This document shows, one piece after another, positions 8,504 through 17,035 of a stretch of DNA of 64,000 nt (the first letter of the stretch is position 1; every line of letters starts with the position of its first letter). The stretch covers positions 1,178,001 through 1,242,000 of the forward strand of contig NZ_FNEG01000001.1 in NCBI RefSeq assembly GCF_900100075.1. The letters are read 5' to 3'. Both the position numbers and the translations under genes were made by a program. The stretch comes from Chryseobacterium jejuense. GTDB taxonomy: Bacteria > Bacteroidota > Bacteroidia > Flavobacteriales > Weeksellaceae. The notes beneath the pieces are model-generated. The model was not told where the DNA came from. It did no database searches and saw only the letters and a program-made list of their open reading frames with translations.

Positions 8504-9388
8504 ATGAGTATTTCAAATTTCTTTTTTGGGGAAAATATTCCTCTTCTTCAACTTGAAAAATTCTCGCAGGAATATACCCTGAATGTGGAGAACACCTTTC
8601 TGATGGGTAAGGAAAATCCCCCAATTTCTTTAAAAACCTCATCTGAACTATTTCTTGACCAGCAGAAAGAATCAGATCTTATTTACAATAGGATAAAGCT
8701 TCTGGAAATCACAGGAGATACAGACAATCATACAATGAAGCCTTTTTTACTGCAAAGTCTTGCCCTTGCAGATATTTCCCGCAATATTCATATCAAACGA
8801 AATTCCGATGGAAAGATACTTTCTGTTGAGAATAAAGATGAGCTTTGGAAGAGCTGGGAAGAATGGAAGGAAAACAAGCTACCATCTGTTTTCCCGGAAG
8901 AAAAAGATCAGATTAAATTTGTTGCCAATTATGAAAAAGGACTGAAAAGCTTTGAGGGAGAACTGAAGAAAAATCTACAGTATATTCTTCTGTTACCGGA
9001 GGTTTACAGTCTTATATTTCCACCTAATGAATATTACAGCTTTCTATCCAGCCCGTTGAATATTCGTTCCAGATTGATACAGGGAGTAGCGTATAGCTAT
9101 CAGCTAAAACTGGTGAAGCTTGAAGAAGAAAACAATACCCTTTTTGTAGAATTTCATTCTGTGTTGAACAATCGGGAAGAACTCATTAAAAGTCACATCA
9201 AAAAGCTTTATGAAAATGAGAAGGAATTCTCTATTGACCAATTTGGATTCAGTGTCAAAACAAAATACAATTTTGAAAAATCAACCGGTAAGATCATAAA
9301 TGCTGAACTTCATTTCATCGAAAAAATGCATGAACATCTTGCTTATCTGATTGACATGGATTTGAATATTAAATTGGTTGAGCTGTAA
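8504..9388 (+). CDS. Uncharacterised protein at the end of the T6SS effector island
   Basis: A 294-residue soluble, charged protein with no signal peptide or membrane helix. I do not recognise it. It begins 29 bases after the preceding gene, so it may be the last gene of the island operon. Base composition is less AT-rich than the immunity genes and closer to vgrG. It has no cysteine pairs or obvious catalytic motif. It could be a T6SS adaptor/chaperone, an immunity protein or a housekeeping hypothetical; nothing in the sequence decides. Confidence 0.6.
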   Translation: MSISNFFFGENIPLLQLEKFSQEYTLNVENTFLMGKENPPISLKTSSELFLDQQKESDLIYNRIKLLEITGDTDNHTMKPFLLQSLALADISRNIHIKRNSDGKILSVENKDELWKSWEEWKENKLPSVFPEEKDQIKFVANYEKGLKSFEGELKKNLQYILLLPEVYSLIFPPNEYYSFLSSPLNIRSRLIQGVAYSYQLKLVKLEEENNTLFVEFHSVLNNREELIKSHIKKLYENEKEFSIDQFGFSVKTKYNFEKSTGKIINAELHFIEKMHEHLAYLIDMDLNIKLVEL

Positions 9389-9423
9389 TGATATTGATTA
9401 ATAGGAGAGTGTAACAACATCTA

Positions 9424-9455
9424 AAAGAAAAGAACCCGCCAAAAGTGACGGGTTC
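9424..9455 (-). terminator. Terminator of the TonB receptor gene
   Basis: GAACCCG (9432-9438) pairs with CGGGTTC (9449-9455). On the minus strand it is followed by a T-rich run (9424-9431), so it ends transcription coming from the receptor gene whose stop is at 9482. Confidence 0.75.
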
Positions 9456-9481
9456 AATTGTTTTATATTCAGATGATATCA

Positions 9482-12091
9482 TTAGAATCTGAAAGTCGCA
9501 GCCACAGACCACGTTCTTCCGAATCCTAAGAAACCTGTATTGGCATCAGCAACACCCTGATAAACTCTACCAGCTTCCTGGTATGTTTTTCCTTTATCCG
9601 GACCAGAACCAATCTTATCAGTAGCGTGGATATTAGAACTTAGTTCAGAAATATAATATTTGTTGAACAAGTTGTAAACGTTCGCTCTTAATGTTAAAGA
9701 TTTTTTCTGACCGATTTCGAATTTGTAACTCGCTCCTACATCAAATAGGTTATAGCTAGGTAATTTTACAATTCCTCTTTCTCTGTCAGCTTCTGTAAGG
9801 AAGTTGATAGGGTTGAACTGTGCATATAATTTGTCATAATATTCCCAGTTTGCATCAATACTGAATGCTTTGGTAATGTTATAATCAACTCCTAAACTTG
9901 CTGTTGTTTGTGCAGCATCTCCAACTTTCAGATCTTTAATATTGATCATCCCTGTTGTTCCTGCAACTTCCTGGTTGCTTTGAACATCAAGAATGTTGAA
10001 GTTAGCATTTCCTTTGTATTTCCAGTTTCCAAATGAAACCATCCCTCTTAATCTAAGGTTAGCAAAAGGTCTTGCTTTCGCTTCCAATTCAACACCCTGG
10101 TGAAGTTGTCCAACGTTCAGAGCATTGTAGAAATAAGCATTTCCAAGTTTTAATTGAGAGAATTTAGCAACATCTGCAGCTCCTGCATTGAATGTTCTTG
10201 AAATGAATCTGTCATCCCACTGCGTTCTGTACGCGTTGATGTTAACATCTATATAACGGGATTTGAAACCATATCCTAGTTCTAAAGAGAAGATTCTTTC
10301 ATTCTTTGCATCATTGTAGATATTCTGGTTAGATGGGAATAATGCGTTAAATAAAGGTTGTCTTGAAATAACTCCTGCATTGAAAAATACATTATGATGA
10401 TCATCAATGTTATAGTTAGCCCCTCCTTTTACGATATAACCTGTTTTGTGATACCATTTGGTTTCTTGGTTACCAGGAGTGTACAACATATAGTCTCTTC
10501 TCTTGTAATACTGCTCAGAAACGGATGCCTGAACAGATGCGCTTAGTTTTTCAGAGCTATATTCAACCATTCCATAGATACCAGCCCATTTTACAAGACC
10601 TTCGTTATGGATAGATACTTTTTGAGCATTACCTGTCTTCGTTAATGGTTCCGGTTTTACCGTACGGTCTACATAATAACCATTAGGAGCATTTACTGTA
10701 CTTTTAACAAATAAAGCATCAGATCCTAACAAATCTGTAGTAATATCATAAAGAGCTCCTTTGTAAGTCTTAAGGTCGATACCTCCGTTAAAAGTCCAGT
10801 TGTTCTTTTTATAATTAAGGTCTGCAATTACTCCGTACCAGTCATGAGCATTAATACTTTGTTTTCTAAAGATTCCAGTAGTTCCGTTTAAAGTAGCTAC
10901 ATTTTGTCCGTTATAATCAGCGGGAGAGCCTGCAGGAGCAACGAAAGCAGATTTCTGGAAAGTATTTCCGTTATAATCTGTTACTGCACCTCCTCTGTTG
11001 TAACGATAAATCATATCCCAATTGATAGTACCATCTCCACCTGGGCCAGAGTTCGTGAAGTTCATGACATCTTTGTTACCGTTTACAATAGAACCGTTAA
11101 GTCCGGTACCACCGCCACCACGTCCCCAAGAACCGTAAGCAACTGTGGATAATTTCAGGTTGTCATTAATATTCCAGTCCCAGTTTAATGAAGCGATTGG
11201 TTTGTGGTAGAAGTTAGGTGCTAAATTGAATTGAGAACCATTCAGCATTCCTGTTTGTGGATTGTATCTTCTTCCATAAGTTTCGAACTGCTGTAAAGTT
11301 GCCACATTAGCTCCGGTTGCAGAAGATCTTCTTGTGTCGTGTACCTGTGGTGCACCCGTTGCAATGAAGTTGAACGCATGTTTTTCATTCGGCTTGAATC
11401 CTGTAGAGAAAAACCATGAATATCCTTCACCTTTAGTTCCGTTGATGTAACCATCACCTTGCCAACGGGAAAGTAATACGGTAGTTGCCCATTTGTTTTT
11501 CAACCCTGAAGAGTACATTGCTGAAAGTTTGGAGTAATTGTCGTTACCAGCTTCTGCCTTAATCATTGCTTTCTGCTCAGAATCGGTAGCTTTGGTTACA
11601 ATATTGATGGTTCCCCCAACAGAAGGAACTACAAATTTAGAAGCTCCCAAACCTCTCTGAATCTGAATAGTACTCGCAATATCTGCTAGTCCAGTCCAGT
11701 TAGACCAGTAAACGGTACCTCCCTGCATATCATTAACAGGCTGTCCGTTGATGATTACCGCAATATTGGCACCATCAAAACCTCTCATGTTAATTCTACT
11801 GTCTCCAAATCCGCCCCCTACTTTAGTAACGTATACTGAAGGGGTAGACTTCATAATTTCAGGGAATTCTCTGTTTCCCAGTTTCTCCTGAATTTCAGCT
11901 GCCTTAATATTGGAAACTGCAACAGGTGTTTTTCTCTCTTTGGCTGTTTGGGAAAGGTTTCTACCTACCAACATCACCTCATCAATAGATTTAGATTTTT
12001 CTAAAGAATCCTTCGTACTCTGCCCATAATACAAGGCGGCCGTTGGTAATACAAGCGCTATAAGAAGTCGCTTTTTTAAAATAATGCTCAT
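9482..12091 (-). CDS. TonB-dependent outer-membrane receptor
   Basis: An 869-residue outer-membrane transporter. An N-terminal signal peptide of about 22 residues ends near ALYYGQS. A plug domain follows at about residues 50-170, with NMRGFDGANIAVIINGQPVND and QIQRGLGASKF blocks and GGTINIVTKA. The rest is a 22-strand-type barrel ending in a terminal phenylalanine (AATFRF). There is no carboxypeptidase-like leader domain and no SusD partner beside it, so it is not a SusC-type receptor. The substrate (siderophore, vitamin or other) cannot be told. It is a single-gene unit with its own terminator. The closest thing to a promoter is an imperfect -7 box (CATCTTTG, the complement of 12124-12131). 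Confidence 0.9.
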   Translation of the reverse strand: MSIILKKRLLIALVLPTAALYYGQSTKDSLEKSKSIDEVMLVGRNLSQTAKERKTPVAVSNIKAAEIQEKLGNREFPEIMKSTPSVYVTKVGGGFGDSRINMRGFDGANIAVIINGQPVNDMQGGTVYWSNWTGLADIASTIQIQRGLGASKFVVPSVGGTINIVTKATDSEQKAMIKAEAGNDNYSKLSAMYSSGLKNKWATTVLLSRWQGDGYINGTKGEGYSWFFSTGFKPNEKHAFNFIATGAPQVHDTRRSSATGANVATLQQFETYGRRYNPQTGMLNGSQFNLAPNFYHKPIASLNWDWNINDNLKLSTVAYGSWGRGGGGTGLNGSIVNGNKDVMNFTNSGPGGDGTINWDMIYRYNRGGAVTDYNGNTFQKSAFVAPAGSPADYNGQNVATLNGTTGIFRKQSINAHDWYGVIADLNYKKNNWTFNGGIDLKTYKGALYDITTDLLGSDALFVKSTVNAPNGYYVDRTVKPEPLTKTGNAQKVSIHNEGLVKWAGIYGMVEYSSEKLSASVQASVSEQYYKRRDYMLYTPGNQETKWYHKTGYIVKGGANYNIDDHHNVFFNAGVISRQPLFNALFPSNQNIYNDAKNERIFSLELGYGFKSRYIDVNINAYRTQWDDRFISRTFNAGAADVAKFSQLKLGNAYFYNALNVGQLHQGVELEAKARPFANLRLRGMVSFGNWKYKGNANFNILDVQSNQEVAGTTGMINIKDLKVGDAAQTTASLGVDYNITKAFSIDANWEYYDKLYAQFNPINFLTEADRERGIVKLPSYNLFDVGASYKFEIGQKKSLTLRANVYNLFNKYYISELSSNIHATDKIGSGPDKGKTYQEAGRVYQGVADANTGFLGFGRTWSVAATFRF

Positions 12092-12606
12092 GAAATAAAC
12101 TAGCGTGTTTGATTTTAAGGCTGCAAAGATGAAACTTTATTTTTTAATTAAGTATTAAATCTTTTTTACGCGATTTTGTAAACGTCGGATACTGAGCATG
12201 ATTGATGGTTATTTTATGATATGTTAACTTTATTTAACACTTTAGTTTATAGTTTGTTAGATCAATAATTTTAACCAAAAAGAGTCTGTTTTGATGATAA
12301 TATAAACATTTATTTGGTAAAAAATATTGAGAAATATCAGCATTTTTATACAAAATATAGATTTTTTTTCTTATTAAATCTATGTAAAGAGAGTTATTGT
12401 GTTTCATATTTAACGCATGTAATATAATCTGCATTCAAATGGGAAAGAGTAACGTTTTTATCATAGCTCAATAGAGGGTTGATATATGATAAAAGATAGA
12501 ATCTTCCGAAAATTTGATACCTTTATTGCAAAGATTCCGATTCTGGTTCATAGTGTGGGTGTTGTGAACTGATTTTTAGGTCTTTTCAAAAATTTAAATA
12601 ATATAT
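12092..12606. other. AT-rich intergenic region
   Basis: Over 500 bases without a credible gene between divergent transcription units. It must contain the promoter of the TonB receptor and that of the zinc-ribbon protein gene. I see no repeats, RNA genes or strong terminators. A short open frame on the minus strand (12234-12434) looks like chance in AT-rich DNA. Confidence 0.5.
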
Positions 12607-13428
12607 ATGCTACCACTTACAGAGATATCAGAATGGAAGAAATTAGACAGTGCATTTAATAATTCAGATGAGATCCCTGAATTGATCCAAAAGCTATCTG
12701 AAACATTTGATATCGACCTGATGATTGAAATAACTACTGAGTACATAAGCCATCAGATGAGTTTGTATGAAGTAACATTTGCAGTCTTTCCTTATCTTAT
12801 AGAGTTGATTGAGAAAGCAGAAGATCACGAATTTAAATTGGAGACTTTTCTTTATACAATGGCAATATTTTCAGAATATGGTGGTGAAGGAGAAATGGAT
12901 TCTATTTTTTTGAACAGTAAATGTGATCCGGAAAAGATTGTAGAAATAAAGAATACATTTAATAATTCCTTTGGTAAATTAAATCAGATAGCTGTTATGC
13001 TGGAATTGGATATTCTGAAAAAAGACGAATATGATAAAAGGCACTTTTTGACTGCTTTAGCTGTTTCCAACAGAATATTTGAAGTATCATCCGTTTTATG
13101 GCGATACAGTGAAAATGAAGAATATATATGCACCTGTCCAAGCTGTGGTGAATCCTTAACCTTATGGAATGAAAATGATAGGCTTGTCCAATATAAAGAA
13201 GACCCTGTCTTTGTAAAAGATCAGGAAAAGTTTCCTGTTGAACCGGCAACACTCTCAAAAGCAGAATATTCCAAAACAATCATTTCGGAAAAAAATTACC
13301 AGTGGCTTAGTTATTATATTGATAAGTTGGAAGTAGAATCACTCAGAGTAATCATCAATTATTTATTTGGAAAAACGCTCTGTGGGTATTGTCGTATGGA
13401 ATTTGCTGTTTTTGAGAATATAGAATAG
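12607..13428 (+). CDS. Uncharacterised protein with split zinc-ribbon cysteines
   Basis: A 273-residue acidic, helix-rich soluble protein. Two CxxC pairs, at residues 177-180 (CPSC) and 259-262 (CGYC), could together bind one zinc ion. I do not recognise the family. The helical N-terminal half recalls HEAT-like immunity or SMI1-type proteins, but this is weak. It stands alone between the TonB receptor and tRNA-Ala and has no obvious operon partner. Start ATG 12607 has no Shine-Dalgarno sequence, which is normal for this group. Confidence 0.6.
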   Translation: MLPLTEISEWKKLDSAFNNSDEIPELIQKLSETFDIDLMIEITTEYISHQMSLYEVTFAVFPYLIELIEKAEDHEFKLETFLYTMAIFSEYGGEGEMDSIFLNSKCDPEKIVEIKNTFNNSFGKLNQIAVMLELDILKKDEYDKRHFLTALAVSNRIFEVSSVLWRYSENEEYICTCPSCGESLTLWNENDRLVQYKEDPVFVKDQEKFPVEPATLSKAEYSKTIISEKNYQWLSYYIDKLEVESLRVIINYLFGKTLCGYCRMEFAVFENIE

Positions 13429-13533
13429 TATTTTTATGCTATAATACCTACTATAAGCACTTTTTAAATAAAAATCTAAGCAAAATATTTGCATATATCA
13501 TTTAAATACTTACTTTTGTACCGCTTCAAAAAT

Positions 13534-13607
13534 GGGGGATTGGCGCAGTTGGCTAGCGCGTTTGACTGGCAGTCAAAAGGTCACGGGTTCGAATCCCGTA
13601 TTCTCCA
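13534..13607 (+). tRNA. tRNA-Ala (anticodon GGC)
   Basis: A 74-base cloverleaf that folds cleanly: acceptor GGGGGAT with ATTCTCC, D stem GCGC/GCGC, anticodon stem TTTGA/TCAAA with loop CTGGCAG (anticodon GGC), and T stem ACGGG/CCCGT with loop TTCGAAT. The G3:U70 pair, the alanine identity element, is present. The discriminator is A73 and CCA is not encoded (ACTGG follows). It is the probable attachment site of a decayed integrated element immediately downstream. Confidence 0.95.
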
Positions 13608-13652
13608 CTGGTATAAATGAAGAAATCTTCAAAATACGCTAAAAGCTTGATT

Positions 13653-13690
13653 AATCCTGCAAATTCAAAGAGTTTGCAGGATTTTTTGTT
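13653..13690 (+). terminator. Terminator downstream of tRNA-Ala
   Basis: AATCCTGCAAA (13653-13663) and TTTGCAGGATT (13673-13683) form a perfect 11-bp stem with a 9-base loop, followed by TTTTGTTTT. It ends the tRNA transcript. Confidence 0.85.
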
Positions 13691-13874
13691 TTACGAAATC
13701 GCAAAATTTTCAAATAAACTCATAAAGTTTGTGGCAAAATCGTGGCAATGGCTAAATTTTAAAAAACGATGCGTTTATTTGTGTAATTATTTGATTATCA
13801 ACATGTAAATCTCTTTAACGACTTGGCTCATAGAATCTTTAGTTCGACTTTTATAAACTTTAAAATGTTGAATT

Positions 13875-14075
13875 ATGTTAGAGCAAAGTTATGGCCTCTT
13901 TTATTTTTTAAAGAGTTCAAAAAACAAAACAATTCGTACAGTGTATGTAAGGATCACCATTGATGGTATACCGAAAGAAGCTTCTACAAGAAGACAGTGG
14001 GATCTCAACAGATGGGATCAGAAAGCAGCAGCAGATGAGACGCTAGCCAAGCGGATTTATGCAGGAAAAGAGTAA
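13875..14075 (+). pseudogene. Truncated tyrosine recombinase (integrase) N-terminus
   Basis: The frame opens MLEQSYGLFYFLKSSK and continues with VYVRITIDGIPKEASTRRQWD then RWDQK. This is the arm-type DNA-binding start of Bacteroidota phage/ICE integrases, which normally run to about 400 residues. Only 66 residues remain, and the last dozen (DETLAKRIYAGKE) no longer look like the family. The core-binding and catalytic domains (R-H-R-Y) are absent. Lying about 270 bases beyond tRNA-Ala, it marks an element that once integrated there. A short GTGGCAAAATCGTGGCAATGG stretch between the tRNA and this relic may belong to the old attachment region. Confidence 0.8.
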
Positions 14076-14286
14076 AAATTTGTACAAAAGAGAAACTTCC
14101 GGGTTTCTTTTTGTGTTTTATAGAGATTTCTTTAAATGATAAACTATAAGTGGTGTTAATAATTTAAGTTAAAATTGTGTGTCTAGGCAATATTTGCATA
14201 TTTTTAGGGGATGATTTCTAGCTAAAACTAATAAATCATGAAAACTAAAAATATACTATTCAGGAATAACATCACTATTAATTTAC

Positions 14287-15231
14287 ATGCATATGGATAC
14301 CAAAATGGATACTAGAGATCCTCGGATGAGCGGACTCAGCATTACTACTGGAACCGTTCGCTACTCAGACCTCAGCTATTTGGCTGCCACGCACGACGAG
14401 GCTATGAGCGAAGGTTACATAGATTCGATAATGTACACGCTGGATCGTGGAATCTGGGGCGCCGGCACCGTACCATGGCTTGCCTGTTCCGGAACAGTCT
14501 GCCATGTTCCGGCCGAACGTTATCTGGCGCTGGGTACCGATGGGTCAATACGAGCCAGTGGTGGTGGCTTTGTAAAGGAAGAAACCCCCATAGCAAGCTG
14601 CGGCGTAGATCCCAAAAAACGCGGCCCTCTGCGTGAAATCCGCTGCATCGCAAAAGGTCGAGCCTACGCTGTAGGCACCTGCCGGCAGGCCTATGTTCGC
14701 GAAGACGAAGACCAGTGGAGATGCATCGACCAGAGCGCCCAGGTCGGTGACACCCCGATCATCGACACCAGCTTCGAATCGATTGATGGCTTCAGCGAAC
14801 AGGAAATTTATACCGTTGGCTGGGAAGGCGAAATCTGGCAGTATGACGGCGCCCTCTTCACCAAGCAGAACAGCCCGACCAACCTGGCGCTCTACAAGGT
14901 TCGCTGTGCGCCGGACGGATTTGTCTATGCCTGCGGCCAACTTGGGACCCTGCTTCGGGGACGCAATGATCAGTGGGAAATGATCGAACATGAAAGCACC
15001 GAGGAAGACCTCTGGGGCATGGAGGTGTTCGATGGACAGCTTTATGTGTCTTCCTCCCATTTCGTCTACCGGCTCGAGGACGGCAAACTCAAGCCCGTTG
15101 ATTTCGGGGATGAGGTGGTACGGACTTGTTATCACCTGAGCGCAGCCGATGGAATCATGTGGTCCATAGGATCCAAGGATGTAATGGAGTTCGATGGTTC
15201 CAACTGGAAGCGGTGTCTGCGAATAGATTAA
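14287..15231 (+). CDS. GC-rich beta-propeller-like protein of foreign origin
   Basis: A 314-residue soluble protein built from repeats of the kind IYTVGWEGEIWQYDG, FVYACGQLGTLLRG, YVSSSHFVYRLEDG and IMWSIGSKDVMEFDG, which suggests a bladed propeller (WD40/YVTN-like). No signal peptide. The coding DNA is strikingly GC-rich, with proteobacterial-looking codon choice (GGC, CTG, CGC, ACC), and both flanks are AT-rich; the change is abrupt at about 14290 and 15235. The start may be ATG 14287, 14293 or 14305. Its place behind a truncated integrase and a tRNA supports horizontal transfer. The biochemical role is unknown; propellers of this size near mobile DNA can be immunity or scaffold proteins. 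Confidence 0.75.
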   Translation: MHMDTKMDTRDPRMSGLSITTGTVRYSDLSYLAATHDEAMSEGYIDSIMYTLDRGIWGAGTVPWLACSGTVCHVPAERYLALGTDGSIRASGGGFVKEETPIASCGVDPKKRGPLREIRCIAKGRAYAVGTCRQAYVREDEDQWRCIDQSAQVGDTPIIDTSFESIDGFSEQEIYTVGWEGEIWQYDGALFTKQNSPTNLALYKVRCAPDGFVYACGQLGTLLRGRNDQWEMIEHESTEEDLWGMEVFDGQLYVSSSHFVYRLEDGKLKPVDFGDEVVRTCYHLSAADGIMWSIGSKDVMEFDGSNWKRCLRID

Positions 15232-15417
15232 TCTGGGGCAGTTTTACCAAAACTCCCAATCTCGTTTCAAAAAATTACAATAAGTCAAAAGAGAGAAAAG
15301 ACTCTAGCCCCAACAGATGATTTCTCGAATTTTTTTAAGGAAGATTTATTACGAATAGAAAGCATTTATGAATATTTGGATGGAGAATATATAACATCTC
15401 GATTTCAGAATTTATAA
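15232..15417 (+). pseudogene. Orphan C-terminal coding fragment after the GC-rich gene
   Basis: In the same frame as the GC-rich gene and directly after its TAA, 61 codons stay open and read like protein (LAPTDDFSNFFKEDLLRIE then YEYLDGEYITSRFQNL), ending at TAA 15415-15417. There is no start codon, and base composition returns to the AT-rich host norm. It looks like the remaining tail of a gene broken by the event that brought in the GC-rich gene. Family not recognised. Confidence 0.4.
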
Positions 15418-15911
15418 AGAATATAAAATTTGATATGATATATGAAAATATTCTCAATAGAAAACCGGTAAAAAGGCAGCTAAGGTATTGTTGTCAGCCA
15501 TTTCTTAAGCAACCAAAAGACTACGGCATAAACGGATTCCTCCCTAAAGGTACCCTCCAATTATTCCGTTTCCTTTTGGTATTCTATCGTTGTCAACACT
15601 TCATATTTGCTTTCTTTTTTCCGGTTTTTCTTTTGAAAAATATTTAACGAAGCCTTGAGAGGCATTGGAGATTTGGAGGAGAGAGAAGCTATTTAGATGT
15701 ATAATCAAAATATAGTACGGGAAATATAAGTCTCTGCCGTATATTAAAACAAAAGATAAAAAAGGGTATAATCGTAAAATTATTCTCAACATATAATATC
15801 TTTTATAATAGCCACGACTTAATCTGACAGTTAGGAGTTAAAAGTAATTGTCAGATTAAGTATTGACTAATTCATTTAAGTAAATCTCATACCTTATTTC
15901 ATCAATAATGC
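15418..15911. other. Intergenic region with decayed sequence and a perfect inverted repeat
   Basis: No intact gene is visible in about 490 bases. A 13-bp perfect inverted repeat lies at 15817-15829 and 15849-15861 (ACTTAATCTGACA and its complement, 19-base spacer), just downstream of the lodB stop. It lacks a T run on either side, so it is not a classic terminator. Confidence 0.5.
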
Positions 15912-17033
15912 TTATTTAAGATAGTGACGTCTATTCCAAAATAATTGGTTTGGCCATCTTTTTTCCATCCTGTAATAGATGTAATGATGATATTCATAAC
16001 GAGACCAAATATTTTCTGCAATACGATTGCATTCTGCTATAAATGCATTTTTAATGTCTTCTGATAAGGTATGAACTACGTTCGATTTAATGATCAATTT
16101 GGAGTATTGAGTAGCCATTGCTAAAGCATTAAACATTCCTTGAGAGGATAATGGATCGAAGGTTAAACACGCATCTCCAATTGCTATCCAATTCGATTGT
16201 ATTGGAAATTTAAGATAGGAAGAATGTGATGCTTTTGTCCCTAAAAATTCATACTGTAATGTTTCTTCTTTAATTTCTAAAATTTTCATTAAATCTTTTT
16301 CAGCTAAAAAATAATTTTTAAAAAATTCTCCATCTTTTGTCAACTTTTTATCGCATAAATCAGAATCTGTAAAGAAACTAATCAAGTGTTTCTTATTAGG
16401 TAGTTTAGTAATATACCACCATCCATTTTCAACAGTATAGATTGTAGAAAGTTCTTTTAGAGTTGGAATGTATATACTTCCGTGAATCCCGATAAGTTGA
16501 TCTTTTTTGAGGCGCTGAATGTTCATTTTTTGAGCCATCAAACTTCTACGTCCTGAAGCATCTATGATAAATTTAGCTTGATAATTATTTTCGAAACCCT
16601 CCTTTGTCTTTGTAATCAAAGCCCATTGTTGAGACTCTTCTAAAACACTAATGATATTTTCTCTAATGATTGTAATACCTCGCTCGCTTGTTGTTTTTTG
16701 TAATTCATTTACAAAATTATTCTTATTGATAGACCAGCCGTGGCCTTCAGGATTCTGTATGCTATCTTGCATGATAGGATAAGGGGTTCCCCAATATGAT
16801 TGCATACCAATTGTAGGTTTGCCAACCAATGAATTTTGCATTATTTCATCAATATCAATTCCTAATTCACTAAAAATACGTTTACTAGATGCCACTAAAG
16901 TTTCCCCATGTAAAACATTTGTGTTTTCTGGTTTTTCAATGACTAAAATTTTGTAAAATGAATGGAGGTGCATGGCAGCGATACACCCCGCTATGCCTCC
17001 TCCAATAATTATAATGTCGAAATAGTTATTCAT
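15912..17033 (-). CDS. LodB-like FAD-dependent oxidoreductase
   Basis: A 373-residue flavoprotein. It has an N-terminal Rossmann motif (GGGIAG at residues 11-16), a central DASGR motif (158-162) and a C-terminal GDA motif (286-288) followed by DPLSSQGM, as in tryptophan-halogenase and group A monooxygenase-like enzymes. Its start lies 2 bases after the stop of the LodA-like gene, so the two form an operon. In known LodA/LodB and GoxA/GoxB pairs the flavoprotein is needed to build the cysteine tryptophylquinone cofactor in the oxidase. That role is inferred here from gene order and fold. It is cytosolic, with no signal peptide. Confidence 0.82.
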   Translation of the reverse strand: MNNYFDIIIIGGGIAGCIAAMHLHSFYKILVIEKPENTNVLHGETLVASSKRIFSELGIDIDEIMQNSLVGKPTIGMQSYWGTPYPIMQDSIQNPEGHGWSINKNNFVNELQKTTSERGITIIRENIISVLEESQQWALITKTKEGFENNYQAKFIIDASGRRSLMAQKMNIQRLKKDQLIGIHGSIYIPTLKELSTIYTVENGWWYITKLPNKKHLISFFTDSDLCDKKLTKDGEFFKNYFLAEKDLMKILEIKEETLQYEFLGTKASHSSYLKFPIQSNWIAIGDACLTFDPLSSQGMFNALAMATQYSKLIIKSNVVHTLSEDIKNAFIAECNRIAENIWSRYEYHHYIYYRMEKRWPNQLFWNRRHYLK

Positions 17034-17035
17034 TA

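Noticed and set aside
9482..12091. TonB receptor as a SusC of a polysaccharide utilisation locus
   Set aside because: No SusD partner, no carboxypeptidase-like N-domain, and no glycoside hydrolase genes nearby.
12234..12434. 66-codon minus-strand frame in the intergenic region
   Set aside because: Composition follows the AT-rich DNA, with no start context, motif or terminator.
14287..15231. GC-rich gene as proof of sequence contamination
   Set aside because: Contamination cannot be excluded, but the frame is bounded by host-like DNA on both sides and sits beside integrase debris, so transfer is the simpler reading.
15435..15647. 70-codon plus-strand frame after the foreign gene
   Set aside because: Cysteine- and phenylalanine-rich composition looks like antisense or decayed DNA; no recognisable protein on either strand.
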